Positions 52,278-63,301 of a stretch of 64,000 nucleotides of DNA are shown here, piece by piece. The DNA is taken from NCBI RefSeq assembly GCF_001704415.2, contig NC_030808.1:141375089-141439088 (forward strand), read 5' to 3'. The notes under the pieces are model-generated. The model worked only from the letters and a program-made list of their open reading frames with translations, ran no database searches and was not told where the DNA came from. Position 1 is the stretch's first letter, and every line of letters begins with the position of its first letter. A program made the translations under genes and the position numbers. This DNA comes from Capra hircus (taxonomy: Eukaryota; Chordata; Mammalia; Artiodactyla; Bovidae).

Positions 52278-52506
52278 CTGTGTGTTCAGTTGCTCAGTCA
52301 GGTCCGACTCTTTGTGACCCCATGGACTGAGGATGCCAGGCTTTTCTATCTCTTGGAGTTTGCTCAGACTATGTCCATTGAGTCGTTGATGCTATCTGAC
52401 CATCTTATCCTCTCCCGCCCCTTTTTCCTTTTGCCTGACCAGGGATCAAACCTGGACCCCTGCTTTGGAAGCTCAGAATCTTAACCACTGGACCACCAGG
52501 GATGCC
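52278..52506 (-). mobile_element. Chimeric tRNA-SINE head joined to a BovB 3' tail
   Basis: 52278-52430 is reversed BovB 3' end ('gttcagttgctcagtcaggt', 'ccattgagtcgttgatgcta', 'atcttatcctctcccg'). 52431-52506 is a reversed CHR-type tRNA head ('gaccagggatcaaacctgga', 'taaccactggaccaccaggg'). The body is not the standard Bov-A of Bov-tA. Either one element inserted at the edge of another, or this is a rare head-tail fusion. Confidence 0.75.
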
Positions 52507-53707
52507 CCATGTCAATTCTTTTAGACTAAACTTCTCTGAACAGTCCTTGAAGAATGAGAGAGTTTTGGAAGTAAGACCTATAAATTTTCAAAACACAAAG
52601 CATACAGGGCCCAGTGGTGTGTGCAGCCCCTCCTCACAAAAAATGTACTACTTCTCATTGCACAGACCTCCCCACTGGGTGGAAATTCCGGTCTCCTCAC
52701 TTAGCCACTGGGCAGGCACTGTTCATTGCCAGCCCAATATCCATTTCCCCACATCCTAACCAACAGGATCCCAATTATGCCCAGGCAGGTAACGTGACCA
52801 GCTACAAGTATTGACCTCTTCAGACTCACTTGAAGCTACAGGTGGCCACATGACACTTCCGGCAAACAAAGCATAGACAGAAATCTGCTGGTGCTTCTGA
52901 GAAAGCATTTCCTTCTCTGACTCAGGGACTACCCTCCCTTCTCCTGTTCTTTCCTCCTCCTTGAACTACAGAAGCAATGTCTGGAGCTGCTGCAGCCATC
53001 TTGCTATCATGAAGCAATGATCTGGGGATGAAAGACAACATTAATGGTGGTAGAGCAGAGAGACAGAAGAACTAGAGTCCCTGCTGGCGTTGTTGAGCTT
53101 CTTGCCTAAATATGGGGCCTACCATGTGATTTCTTATAATGTGAGACATACACATTATTAAACCTGGATTAGTTGGAGGATCTGTTATTTGTAGCTAAAT
53201 GTTCCTAGGATGTACCTGGGTTTATAGGGGAGGCTTTGTGATATGATCAGAATAGGTCTGGACTGAAGTCAGGAGGGCATTTTGGCCAGTCACAAGTGTA
53301 CTGTTGCTCATAAAGACACAGGGGGCAAGCACGTACAGGCTTCCTGGGCAAGTGTCCATGGCTGAAGCTGTGTGGCCAGGTTGTGGTGTCCCAGAGTCCT
53401 GCACAGTGACTGTACACCCTGGGGTGGTAACAGAGTCCCGTGGGGTCTGCTAATGAGTCGGGCAATACTAAGGCAAAAACTGTTTCTTGGGAACCTCAGT
53501 TTTTGTCTTTCGATTGATTTTCTTTTGTTTTTAGCATAAATTATATTCCTTTCTAACCTGTCCTTCTCTATGTCTGGCCAAGACTGGCAAGATTGCCAGT
53601 AAGAGGAGATGGAAAGGGTAAAGAGAGATTTCATTGGAAAACCTTTTCTGACACTGGTAAGATAACCATGTATTGTTGGAGGTATAGGTTGGGAGGTATT
53701 GCCACAT
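52507..53707. other. Spacer with probable old interspersed repeat
   Basis: 52790-53200 ('ctggagctgctgcagccatc', 'ggtagagcagagagacagaa', 'gtagctaaatgttcctagga') has the layout of an ancient mammalian repeat whose family I cannot name. The remainder is featureless. Confidence 0.35.
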
Positions 53708-54209
53708 CAGTTCAGTTCAATTCAGTCGAACAGTTGTGTCTGATTCTTTGCAACCCCATGGACTACAGCACACCAGGCTTCCCTGTCCATCACCAACTCC
53801 TGGAGCTTACTCAAGCTCATGTCCATCGAGTTGGTGATGCCATCCAACTGTCTCATCTTTTGTCATCCGCTTCTCCCCCTGCCTTTAATCTTTCCCAGCA
53901 TTAGGGTCTTTTCCAATGAGTTGGCCCTTCGCATCAGGTGGCCAAAGTATTGGAGCTTCAGCTTCAGCATCAGTCCTTCCAATGAACGCCCAGGACTGAT
54001 CTCCTTTAGAATGGAGTGGTTGGATCTCCTTGCAGTCCAAGGGACTCTCAAGAGTCTTCTCCAACACCACAGTTCAAAAGCATCAATTCTTTAGCACTCA
54101 GCTTTCTTTATAGTCCAACTCTCACATCCATACATGACTACTGGAAAAACCACAGCTTTGACTAGATGGACCTTTGTTGGCAAAGTAACGTCTCTGCTTT
54201 TTAATATGT
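53708..54209 (-). mobile_element. BovB 3' part, left half of a split copy
   Basis: Reversed BovB from the 3' tail ('cagttcagttcaattcagtc') to 'tgctttttaatatgtctagg'. The expected continuation 'tttgtcatagcttttcttc' appears at 55433. Together with 55432-57012 it forms one minus-strand element of about 2.1 kb. Confidence 0.93.
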
Positions 54210-55105
54210 CTAGGTGTGAACTCCCTGACGTTCAAGCTGGTTTTAGAAAAGGCAGAGGAACCAGAGATCAAATTACCAACATCCGCTGGATCATGGAAAA
54301 AGCAAGAGAGTTCCAGAAAAACATCTATTTCTGCTTTATTGACTATGCCAAAGCCTTTGACTGTGTGGATCACAATAAACTGTGGAAAATTCTGAAAGAG
54401 ATGGGAATACCAGACCACCTGACCTGCCTCTTGAGAAACTTATATGCAGGTGAGGAAGCAACAGTTAGAACTGGACATGGAACAACAGACTGGTTCCAAA
54501 TAGGAAAAGGAGTACGTCAAGGCTGTATATTGTCACCCTGCTTGTTTAACTTATATGCAGAGTACATCATGAGAAACGCTGGACTGGAAGATACACAAGC
54601 TGGAATCAAGATTGTTGGGAGAAATCTCAATCACCTCAGATATGCAGATGACACCACCCTTATGGCAGAAAGTGAAGAGGAGCTAAAAAGCCTCTTGATG
54701 AAAGTGAAAGAGGAGAGTGAAAAAGTTGGCCTAAAGCTCAACATTCAGAAAACGAAGATCATGGCATCCGGTCCCATCACTTCATGGGAAATAGATGGGG
54801 AAACAGTGGAAACAGTGGAAACAGTGTCAGACTTTATTTTTTTGGGCTCCAGAATCACTGTAGATGGTGACTGCAGCCATGAAATTAAAAGACGCTTACT
54901 CCTTGGAAGAAAAGTTATGACCAACCTAGATAGCATATTCAAAAACAGAGACATTACTTTGCCGACTAAGGTCTGTCTAGTCAAGGCTATGGTTTTTCCT
55001 GTGGTCATGTATGGATGTGAGAGTTGGACTGTGAAGAAGGCTGAGCACCGAAGAATTGATGCTTTTGAACTGTGGTGTTGGAGAAGACTCTGGAGAGTCC
55101 CTTGA
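54134..55105 (+). pseudogene. BovB reverse transcriptase, open through all catalytic motifs
   Basis: This 323-codon open frame begins in the antisense of the older BovB (first 26 or so residues) and continues in the sense frame of the inserted copy. It holds 'PDVQAGFRKGRGTRDQ', motif A Asp70 ('FCFIDYAKAFDCVDH'), motif B ('GVRQGCILSPCLFNLY') and the catalytic 'LRYADDTTL' (Asp172, Asp173). A small in-frame duplication gives 'VETVETV'. It ends at a stop after 'RRLWRVP'; the C-terminus continues at 55160-55420. There is no endonuclease domain, so no autonomous element. Confidence 0.9.
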
Positions 55106-55431
55106 ACTGCAAGGAGATCCAACCAGTCCATTCTGAAGGAGATCAACCCTGGGATTTCTTTGGAAGGAATGATGCTAAAGCTGAAACTCCAGTACTTTGG
55201 CCACCTCATACGAAGAGTTGACTCATTGGAGAAGACTCTGATGCTGGGAGGGATTGAGGGCAGGAGGAGAAGGGGACGACATAGGATGAGATGGCTGGAA
55301 GGCATCACGGACTCGATGGATGTGAGTCTGAGTGAACTCTGGGAGATGGTGATGAACAGGAAGGCCTGGCGTGCTGCAATTCATGGGGTAGCAAAGAGTC
55401 GGACACAACTGAGCAACTGAGCTGAACTGAG
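54210..55431 (+). mobile_element. BovB inserted in BovB, opposite orientation
   Basis: It starts in the fingers ('gaactccctgacgttcaagc') and ends with the canonical 3' end ('gagcaactgagctgaactga'). Only a 3-4 base overlap ('agg'/'aggt') marks the target site. It is the best-preserved reverse transcriptase in the window and probably one of the youngest BovB copies here. Confidence 0.94.
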
Positions 55432-57012
55432 GTTTGTCATAGCTTTTCTTCTAGAGAGTAAGCGTCTTTTAATTTCATGGCTGCAGTCACCATCTGCAGT
55501 GATTTGGGAGCCCCAAAAATAAAGTCTTTCACTGTTTCCGTTGTTTACACATCTATTTGCCATGAAGTGATAGGACCAGATGCTATGATCTTAGTTTTCC
55601 TAATGTTGGGTTTTAAGCCAACTCTTTCACTGTCCTCTTTCACTTTCATCAAGAGGCTCTTTAGTTCTTCTTCGGTTTCTGCCATAAGGGTGGTGTCATC
55701 TGCATATCTGAGGTTATTGATATTTCTCCTGGCAATCTTGATTCCAGCTTGTGCTTCATCCAGCCCAGCATTTTGCATGATGTACTCTGCAAATACGTTA
55801 AATAAGCAGAATGACAGTATACATCCTTGGCGTATTCCTTTCCCGATTTGTAACTAGTCCATTGTTCCATGTCCGCTTCTAACTGTTGCTTCCTGACCTG
55901 CATACAGATTTATCAGGCAGGGAAGGTGGTCTGGTATTCCCATCTATTGAAGAATTTTCCAGTTTGTTATGATCCACACAGTCAAAGGCTTTGGCATAGT
56001 CAATAAAGCAGAAATAGATGTTTTTCTGGAACTCTCTTGCTTTTTCCATGATCCAGCGGATGTTGGTAATTTGATCTCTGGTTCTTCTGCCTTATCTAAA
56101 TCCAGCTTAAACATCTGGAACTTCATTGTTCACATACTGCTGAAGCCTGACTTGGAGAATTTTGAGCATTACTTTGCTAGCATGTGAAATGAGTACAATT
56201 CTGCAGTAGTTTGAACATTCTTTGACATTGCCTTTTTTGGGGATTGGCATGAAAACTGACCTTTCCCAGTCCTGTGGCCACTACTGAGTTTTCCAAATTA
56301 GCTGGCATATTGAGTGCAGCACTTTAGGATTTGAAATAGCTCAACTGGAATTCTATCACCTCCACTAGTTTTATTCATAGTGATGCTTCCTAAGGCCACC
56401 TTGACTTCACATTCCACGATGTTTGGCTCTAGGTGAGTGATCACACCATCATGGTTATCTGGGTCATGAAGACTTTTTTTGTATAGTTCTTCTGTGTATT
56501 CTTGCCACCTCTTCTTAATATCTTCTGCTTCTGTTAGGTCCATACCATTTCTGTCCTTTATTGAGCCCATCTTTGCATGAAATATTCCCTTGGTATCTCT
56601 AATTTTCTTGAAGAGATCTCTAGTCTTTCCCATTCTATTGTTTTCCTCTATTTCTCTGCATTGATCACTGAGGAAGGCTTTCTTATCTCTCCTTGCTATT
56701 CTTTGGAACTCTGCATTCAGATGAGTATATCTTTCCTTTTCTCCTTCGCCTTTCACATCTTTTCTTTTCCCAGCTATTTGTAAGGCCTCCTCAGACAACT
56801 ATTTTTTGTTTTTACATTTCTTTTTCTTGGGGTTGGTGTTGATCCCTGCCTTCTGTACAGTGTCACGAACCTCCATTCATAGTACTTCAGGCACTCTGTC
56901 AGATCCAATCCCTTGAATCTATTTGTCATTTCCATTGTGTAATCGTAAGGGATTGGATTGAGGTCATACCTGAATGGTCTAGTGATTTTCCCTGCTTTCT
57001 TCTTTCCTATTC
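55432..57012 (-). mobile_element. BovB, right half of the split copy
   Basis: Reversed BovB from the C-terminal region through the reverse transcriptase to the linker after the endonuclease. Minus frames at 55545-55778 ('LRYADDTTLMAETEE'), 55944-56126, 56298-56798 ('KTRDLFKKIRDTKGIFHAKM') and 56774-57016 mark successive parts, separated by stops and frameshifts. Confidence 0.93.
56298..56798 (-). pseudogene. BovB linker region, 166-codon frame
   Basis: Reads 'EALQIAGKRKDVKGEGEKER', 'MGSIKDRNGMDLTEAEDIKK' and 'GDRIPVELFQILK', equivalent to 17.9-18.4 kb in the near full-length copy. It ends where the reverse transcriptase fingers should begin, because of a short deletion near 56320. Confidence 0.88.
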
Positions 57013-57276
57013 CCACATAAGAGTGTTTTTATCAGAGAAGTGTTTTGGTTTTCTTCCTGTTTGACAAGATTACACACCAAGTATCACTGACGTTGGCATG
57101 AACTCAGCATCCTGAACCCAAATATTTACATTCCATGTGAATTAGTCTGCTGGGTCAGCTGAGGTACCACCCTGCACACGGGAAAGGATGCGCTGCCGGA
57201 TGCAAGGCTCAGGGCCCCTGAGGGCAGGCTGTGAAGCCTTGGCCCTCCATGCCGGGTGAGCCTCCTGTTTTTTCCT
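57013..57276. other. Short unassigned spacer
   Basis: No feature is recognised between two BovB copies. Confidence 0.4.
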
Positions 57277-57703
57277 GTTGCTCAGTCGCGTCTGACTGTT
57301 TGCAACCCGATGGACTGCAGCATGCCAGACTTCTCTGTCCTTCACTGTCTCCCAGAGTTTGCTCAAACTCTTGTCCATTAAGTCAGTGATGCCATCCAAC
57401 CATCTCATCCTCTGTTACCCCCTTCTCCTCCTGCTTTCAATCTTTCTCAGCATCAGGATCTTTCACACTGAGTTGATTCTTCACACCAGGTGGCCAAGGT
57501 ATTGGAGTTTCAGCTTCAGCATCAGTCCTTCCAATGAATATTCAGGGTTGATTTCCTTTAGGATTGACTGGTTTGAACTCCAACAGATTCTCAAGAGTCC
57601 TATCTAACACCAGTGTTTGAAAGCATCAGTCCTTTGATGTTCAGCCTTCTTTGTGGTTCAGCTTTCACATCTGTACATGGCTATTGGAAAAACCGTAGCT
57701 TTG
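57277..57703 (-). mobile_element. BovB 3' end, 5'-truncated
   Basis: 'ttgctcagtcgcgtctgact' to 'aaaaaccgtagctttgag'. It is more diverged than most copies, with a short deletion at 'gaactccaacagattctcaa'. Confidence 0.9.
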
Positions 57704-58689
57704 AGACTCCTGAGAAATCAGTGACTCTGTTGCCTTTGCTCTGCAAATACACAGCCATGGGCCAGACCCAACCTGTCTGCATTCTGTGAACTGACTGCAC
57801 AGCAGGACACAGGTCACAGGGCAAGCGGTGAAGCATCCACTGTCTCCTTCAGGAAGAGCTGCTCCCAGCTTCCCAGAGGGCTGGCAGCGCAGAGGAATTC
57901 AAACCCCATGGGTTCTGTAAGGCAGGACTCTTGGGCTTCCGAGGAAGATGTCCTTCAGCCGGTTCCCTGCTCTGTCCTTCCCTCCCCACCCCCACCCTGG
58001 CATCCCGGATTCAGCAGTGGGGCCTTCTCATCCACCCCTGGTACTTGTCGTCAATAGAATTTGTGTTTCTGTTACTTCTGCAGACAAACCTGACTGCTGT
58101 TAGAGCATCTGGGGGCCAGAGATAGAGGAAAGAGTCTGGGGCTTCTGTCTCTCCAACAGCAGAAACTATGTTCCTGACCCCAATCCAGGTCAGTCTGTAT
58201 CTCTGGCTTTAGGCATAGTGCTCGCATACAGTAGGTGCTCAATGCTTGTTCAATTGAGCCATTCCTCTCCTACTTGAAATAAAGACATCATTCAGCTTTG
58301 ATGAGAAGGGCATTCTTTGTTGTTGTTTCTTTTGCTTTTGAAACTCAAAAAGAGATCTGTAATGCTCTAATAATTTAAGCATCTTCATTTACCTGGAGGT
58401 TTTCAGATAATTCATGTTGTAAGCTGTTTGATGATGTTCATACTAGGTCCATCTGGGACAAAGTACTAAACAACACATGTACACACATCTTAGACAGGCC
58501 ATCTTTTCTCAAGATCTTCCATAGAAGATATTCCATTATTTTATGGAGTCTAAGCAGAAACAGTGGCTTCCAACTAAACTCTGCTATGCCATCATTTGGA
58601 AGTTGTCTCCCCATTTCAGAGATGTTAAAACTGGCCTTGACTTTCAACAGCTAAGTCAAAGCTCTCTTGGTAAATGACACCTTGAACTT
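57704..58689. other. Unassigned spacer
   Basis: No repeat or gene is recognised. 57700-58130 is GC-rich and the rest AT-rich. Confidence 0.4.
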
Positions 58690-59060
58690 GAAAATATGTG
58701 GGTTGGTTTCAAATATCTTTTAATATTGATTTCTAAGATAATTCTATAGTGATGAGAGAAGAGACTCTGTATGATTCCAATATGAGTAGACCACGAAATT
58801 TTTGCACCTTGTTTAATGTCCCTGGATATGTTCTAGTGTTTCTTCATTTATAGTCTATGAGAACTTGAATAGAATTTGTATCCTGCTGTTGTGTGAAAAT
58901 CACACAAATCTTAATTACTTTGAATTGGTTTACGGTGCTTTTCAGGTCTATCATATCCTTCTACTTTGCTGGCTATTCATTCTATTAATTTTTGAGGGTT
59001 TGATATTGAAATTCCAACCAAAAATCTTCAACTACTTACAAAAATAATTGTAATATATAG
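58690..59060 (-). mobile_element. Ancient L1 ORF2 fragment
   Basis: The reversed blocks 'gagaacttgaatagaatttg', 'cctgctgttgtgtgaaaatc', 'tttcaggtctatcatatcct' and 'ttgatattgaaattccaacc' match the order of L1 ORF2 antisense. It is very diverged with no frame. Confidence 0.62.
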
Positions 59061-59762
59061 TGAAACTATACGTAACTTTGTTTTGTATTTTCCAAGTCTC
59101 CTGTAAATGTGTTATCATACTTTCATAATTTAAAAAATAAAGAAGAAAAGTCTGGCATTTAGTCAATGAAGTATAGTAGTTATTTATCTTGACTTGACAT
59201 GTGCTATGATTTTTATACCTGAAATAAATTGAAAAACTGAGATGAGACAGTAATTATGAACCATGAATTATGTGTTTTGGCATAGGTAATGTGGGAATTC
59301 AGAGGGGAGAAATGCCAGCTAGTGCTGAGTCATATCAGGGAAGGATTTGAAAAGAAGATGACGTTATCTGGGCCCCAAAGAGTGAGACTCTAGCTTCAAG
59401 GAAACTCCAGAAAGTGGCATCATGGAAAATCCTCAGAGCTTAGGTGTGGGGAGGGGGTCAGGGTGGGAGGCAAGGGAGCCAGTCAGAGCCATCATACCAG
59501 TCAGGTATGATGCTGAGGATGCTCACTTGTGCACGGAGCTCTTCACACACATCATGTTGCAGCCCTGAAGGTGAGGCAGATTCCCCAGGAACATGCATTA
59601 TGTACTCAGGAAGTGCTCCCAGGAGAGCCTGGTAAAGGGCTGGGACCACCAGATCTGGGACTGGAAGAAGGTGAAGTCCTCGCCCGATCCCACAGGGGCA
59701 CTGAGTGCACATCCCATCTTGGAGAAGGAAGCTGGGTGCTCACCTGTCCATCTGGATGGACC
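59061..59762. other. Unassigned spacer
   Basis: No repeat is recognised. Overlapping open frames on both strands at 59444-59760 lack domains. Confidence 0.4.
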
Positions 59763-60257
59763 TGTCATGCGAGCGTATGTTCCTCGATTCTTTGTCTCGT
59801 CACAACAAAGATTTGGAGTGACGGACATTAAAGCCCCCTCGGCGTGTCACAGCTCTCAGGTCTTGGATAGACCGTGTTATAGCTCTCAGGTCTCGAATGG
59901 ACCATGTTATAGCTCTTAGACAAATCAGTGTTACAGCTCAGTGTTACAGCTCTATTTTATTTAGAAGATAGCAGGAGAATCCATCTTTGAGGTGTGAGGG
60001 CAAGTCAATCCAAAGACGCTAAGAGCGCCCCAGCGCGGGAGAGAGAGAGAGAGTTAGCTTTGGCTCCTCTTTTATATGTTTTTTCCCCTGGGCCTGTCCT
60101 GTGTAAACTGGGCCAGCCAGGAGTGTTGTTTGTTTTACCTGAGGTCCTCACTCCGGTCCTCCGACCTTCCTTTGCTCTATTTTCGCGGGCTTTCCCCTTC
60201 TTTGTCTTTTAGCCACCGCCACTTTAGACTCCTTTCCCCTATTCTACCTACCTAAGA
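59763..60257 (-). mobile_element. Solo LTR, family B (same family as the provirus LTR)
   Basis: This 495-bp copy starts 'tgtcatgcgagcg' and ends near 'ctacctaaga', the terminal CA being changed to GA. The likely TSD is 'gacc'/'gatc' (59759-59762 and 60258-60261, one mismatch). On the minus strand, TATAAAA (about 60070-60076) is better preserved than in the provirus copy, and AATAAA is present near 59955. The same 'gttatagctct' subrepeats are present. No internal sequence adjoins it. Confidence 0.88.
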
Positions 60258-60777
60258 GATCCAAATCCCCAGGCACTGCAGGCTAAGATGTGTGGCAGGG
60301 TTGCTCCCCCAAGCAGTCCTGCAAGGAGATCTGCAGGTGAGGACTGCTCTGAGCAAGCCCAAGAGGTGCAGTAGTGTCGGCCCAACAGGCTTAATTACCC
60401 CCTTGTACAGACGAAGATGACCATGGTCTCTAAGGTGACACTTCTGGAAGCTAGGAACAGGCTCTCTGACTCTAAATAAAGCACTTCATGCATTTATTTA
60501 TCCATTCGCTGGGCAATTACTTAATTTTTTCACCTTTTTTTTTTTTTTTTTTTTTGCTAAAGCTACTGCTGAGAAAAGGCTTTGATTGCACAGTAAAGAA
60601 ACCTGAATTCAAATGAGAAGGACAGAACCATCAGTGAGCTGTTGAATTTTTCAACTATCTTTAGGTGTCCCTTTGTTCTACATTAAAATAGACATAGATA
60701 GATAATTGATAGATAGATGATAGAGTGATAAAAAATAATACCATAAGGAGAGTATAAGACAAAAAGCTAGTTAGGGG
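60258..60777. other. Spacer with T-run and GATA repeat
   Basis: It holds a T-tract at about 60535-60555 and an imperfect (GATA)n at about 60690-60724. Nothing else is recognised. Confidence 0.6.
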
Positions 60778-61098
60778 ACTTCCTGGTGGGCCAGTGTTAA
60801 GAATCTGCCTGCAATGCAAGGGACACAGATTCAATCCCTGGTCTGGGGAGATTCCACATGCCTCAGAACATCTAAGCCCATGCACCACAACTGCTGAAGC
60901 CTGAGAGCCTAGAACCCACAAGCCGAAACCACTGAGCCCAGGTGCGGCAGCTACTGACGCCAGAATGCTCCAGAGCCTGTGCTCCACAACAAGAGAACCC
61001 ACAGCGAGGAGAAGCCTGTGCATCGCAACCAGAGAGTGCCCTCTGCTCACCACAACTAGAGGAAGCCTGCGTGCAGCCAAAAAAAAAAAAAAAAAATT
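60778..61098 (+). mobile_element. CHR-type tRNA-Glu SINE, long form with A-tail
   Basis: 'gacttcctggtgggccagtg', 'gattcaatccctggtctggg', a long CHR body with a partly doubled middle ('ccacaactgctgaagcctga', 'ccacaacaagagaacccaca'), and a poly(A) at about 61079-61097. Confidence 0.9.
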
Positions 61099-61124
61099 TA
61101 ATGTTAGGGAAAAAATACATGTAA

Positions 61125-61382
61125 CTTGTGAAACTCCAATACTTTGACCACCAGATGTGAAGAACTGACTCACTGGAAAAGACCCTGATGCTAGGAAAGA
61201 TTGAAGGCAGGAGGAGAAAGGGACGACAGAGGATGAAATAGTTGCATGGCATCAGCAACTTCACGGACATCAGTTTGAGTAAGTTCCGGGAGTTGGTGAC
61301 GGACAGGGAGGCCTGGTGTGCTGCAGTCCATGGGGTAGCAAAGAGTCAGACATGACTGAGTGACTGAACTGAACTGAACTTG
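61125..61382 (+). mobile_element. BovB 3' terminal fragment
   Basis: 'gaaactccaatactttgacc' to 'gactgaactgaactgaac': the last 260 or so bases with the usual 3' end. Confidence 0.92.
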
Positions 61383-61742
61383 TACCACAGAAAATGTGCT
61401 ATTTTGCTAATATTTAAGAGCTGCCAAAATCAGGGGAGAAAAGACCAACGTATCAATATTTGGAGTAGGCTGGAGATAATGACATCAACTCACAGGAAAT
61501 GAAATGCAAATGGGTTTGAACATACAAAAGGATTCTCAAAGTCATGTTAAAAGAAAGGTAAATATTTTGAAAACCGCAAGAGATTCTATTTCTTAGCTAT
61601 CAGAATGACAAAAAGCTTGATGACACACGCAGTTGGAGAAGTTGTATAAAATAGACATTCTCACACGCTACTTACAGGAGCGCAAAAATGGAACAACCCA
61701 ATACAGAGGGGAACTTGATCGGCTCCACTAAAATTTCATGTT

Positions 61743-61947
61743 GATCAGGCAGCTCAGGAGTAAAGAGCCTGCCTGCCAATGCAGGAGACACAAGAGACAT
61801 GGCTTCAATCCCTGAGTTGGGACGATCCCCTGGAGTAGGAAATGGCAACCCACTCCAGTATTCTTGCCTGTGAAATTCGATGGACCGAGGAGCTTGGCGG
61901 GCTACAGTCCATGGGGTCACAAAGTCAGACACTATTGAGCACCACCA
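61743..61947 (+). mobile_element. Bov-tA SINE in L1
   Basis: 'gcagctcaggagtaaagagc', 'cttcaatccctgagttggga', to 'cagacactattgagcacc'. Confidence 0.9.
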
Positions 61948-62023
61948 CCCCCATCCAGTGATAAACAGTAAGCATTAAAATCTAGAATTGCATCCCAAAG
62001 ATATACTGGCAAAGTTAGTACAT

Positions 62024-62217
62024 GAGACCCTGATGCTGGGAAAGATTGAGGGCAGGACGAGAAAGGGGAGACAGAGGATGAGATGACTGGATGGCATTAT
62101 TGACACAACAGACATGAATTTGAGCAAATTCCAAGAGCTAGAGAAGGACAGGGAAGCCAGGGGTGCCGCAGCCCATGGGGTCGCAAACAGTAGGACACGA
62201 CTAAGCGACTGAACAGT
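62024..62217 (+). mobile_element. BovB 3' fragment in L1
   Basis: 'gagaccctgatgctgggaaa' to 'gacacgactaagcgactgaa'. Short and diverged. Confidence 0.9.
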
Positions 62218-62510
62218 GACAATCTGTTCACTGCAGTGTTACTTAAAATAGTAAAGTACAGGAAGAAAAACAAGTGTCCATCAACTAACTACGCTGCATT
62301 CATACATGAGTGCTGTGCAGCTCTAAGGAGTGAAGGAGGTCTCAGTGCACCGCTCTTGAGTGGGCTCCAGGATATGCGGATGAAGGGAAAAGCAAGGTGC
62401 TGACCAGGGTATATAAGAGGCCACCGCTTTTGTAAGAAAGGAGAATAAACAAACACAGATTTTTGGTCACATTTGAAAAAAATAATGGAAAGATAAGCCA
62501 AAACTTAATA

Positions 62511-63085
62511 AACTATTAACCCATAAGGGGAATTAAAAAAACAGGTGGAGGGGACTGTGATGCAAGCCAGACCTCTGTGCATGAATCTTGCAGGGAGTTA
62601 TTGGAGGTGGTTCTCAAAACACAGATTTCCACGGGGAAAGTGATATACAGCCAGTCAGATTACTGCCAGCAACCTCACTGGAGCCATCTGGAGCTGACTT
62701 GTACTAAGTGGCAAGAGTCAAGCATTAACTACTCAGGAATGTCACAAACTGGCTGTTAAACTACTGGTAACTTGATCAAGGTGTTCTTCTGGACATGATC
62801 AAGGTGTTCCTGCCTGAGGAACACTTAGATCCGGCTCGGATCTAGGAGCCGGGAGGGGGATCAAGCTTTCTATTGGGGTGACTCCCTCCCCTTCCCATTC
62901 AACCATCTTAGATTTCTGCTATTTTAGAGGGTTGGTTTGGGGGCTGGGTATTTTGTTTTACAGATTTTGAAGAGTATACGAGGGATGGAAACTAGCTTCC
63001 CGAAAAAAGATGGTGATTTGCAGTGTTTGCCAATTTTCTTGAAAGTGCTCCCACCTCGGAAGAACCCTGCAGTCAAGAGAAGGGG
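62511..63085. other. Unassigned spacer
   Basis: No repeat or gene is recognised. A near-tandem 'gatcaaggtgttc' pair occurs at about 62774 and 62799. Confidence 0.4.
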
Positions 63086-63301
63086 GCATGCATGCATGCT
63101 CAGTCGCTCGTTGTGTCCAGCTCTGTGCAACCCCATGGACTGCAGCCCTCCAGGCTCCTCTGTCCACGGGATTCTCCAAGCAAGAATACTGGAGTGGGTT
63201 GTCATTTCCTCCCCTCCAGGATCTTCCCAACCCAGGGGTTGAACCTGCATCTCCTGCGTTGGCAGGCAGATTCTTTACCACTGAGCCACCTGGGGAGCCC
63301 C
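63086..63301 (-). mobile_element. Bov-tA SINE
   Basis: Reversed body ('gctcagtcgctcgttgtgtc', 'caagcaagaatactggagtg') and head ('accactgagccacctgggga'). Confidence 0.92.

Larger units (their letters stand above)
61385..62510 (+). mobile_element. Old L1 fragment (ORF2 3' part/3' UTR), interrupted
   Basis: 'agctatcagaatgacaaaaa', 'ttctcacacgctacttacag', then 'ttgcatcccaaagatatac' and 'tactggc', and after the inserts 'gaagaaaaacaagtgtccat', 'ctccaggatatgcgg' and 'gcttttgtaagaaaggag'. This matches the order of an L1M-type 3' region. No coding capacity remains. Confidence 0.6.

Noticed and set aside
54745..55308. 187-codon minus-strand frame
   Set aside because: It is the antisense shadow of the BovB reverse transcriptase and C-terminal region on the plus strand.
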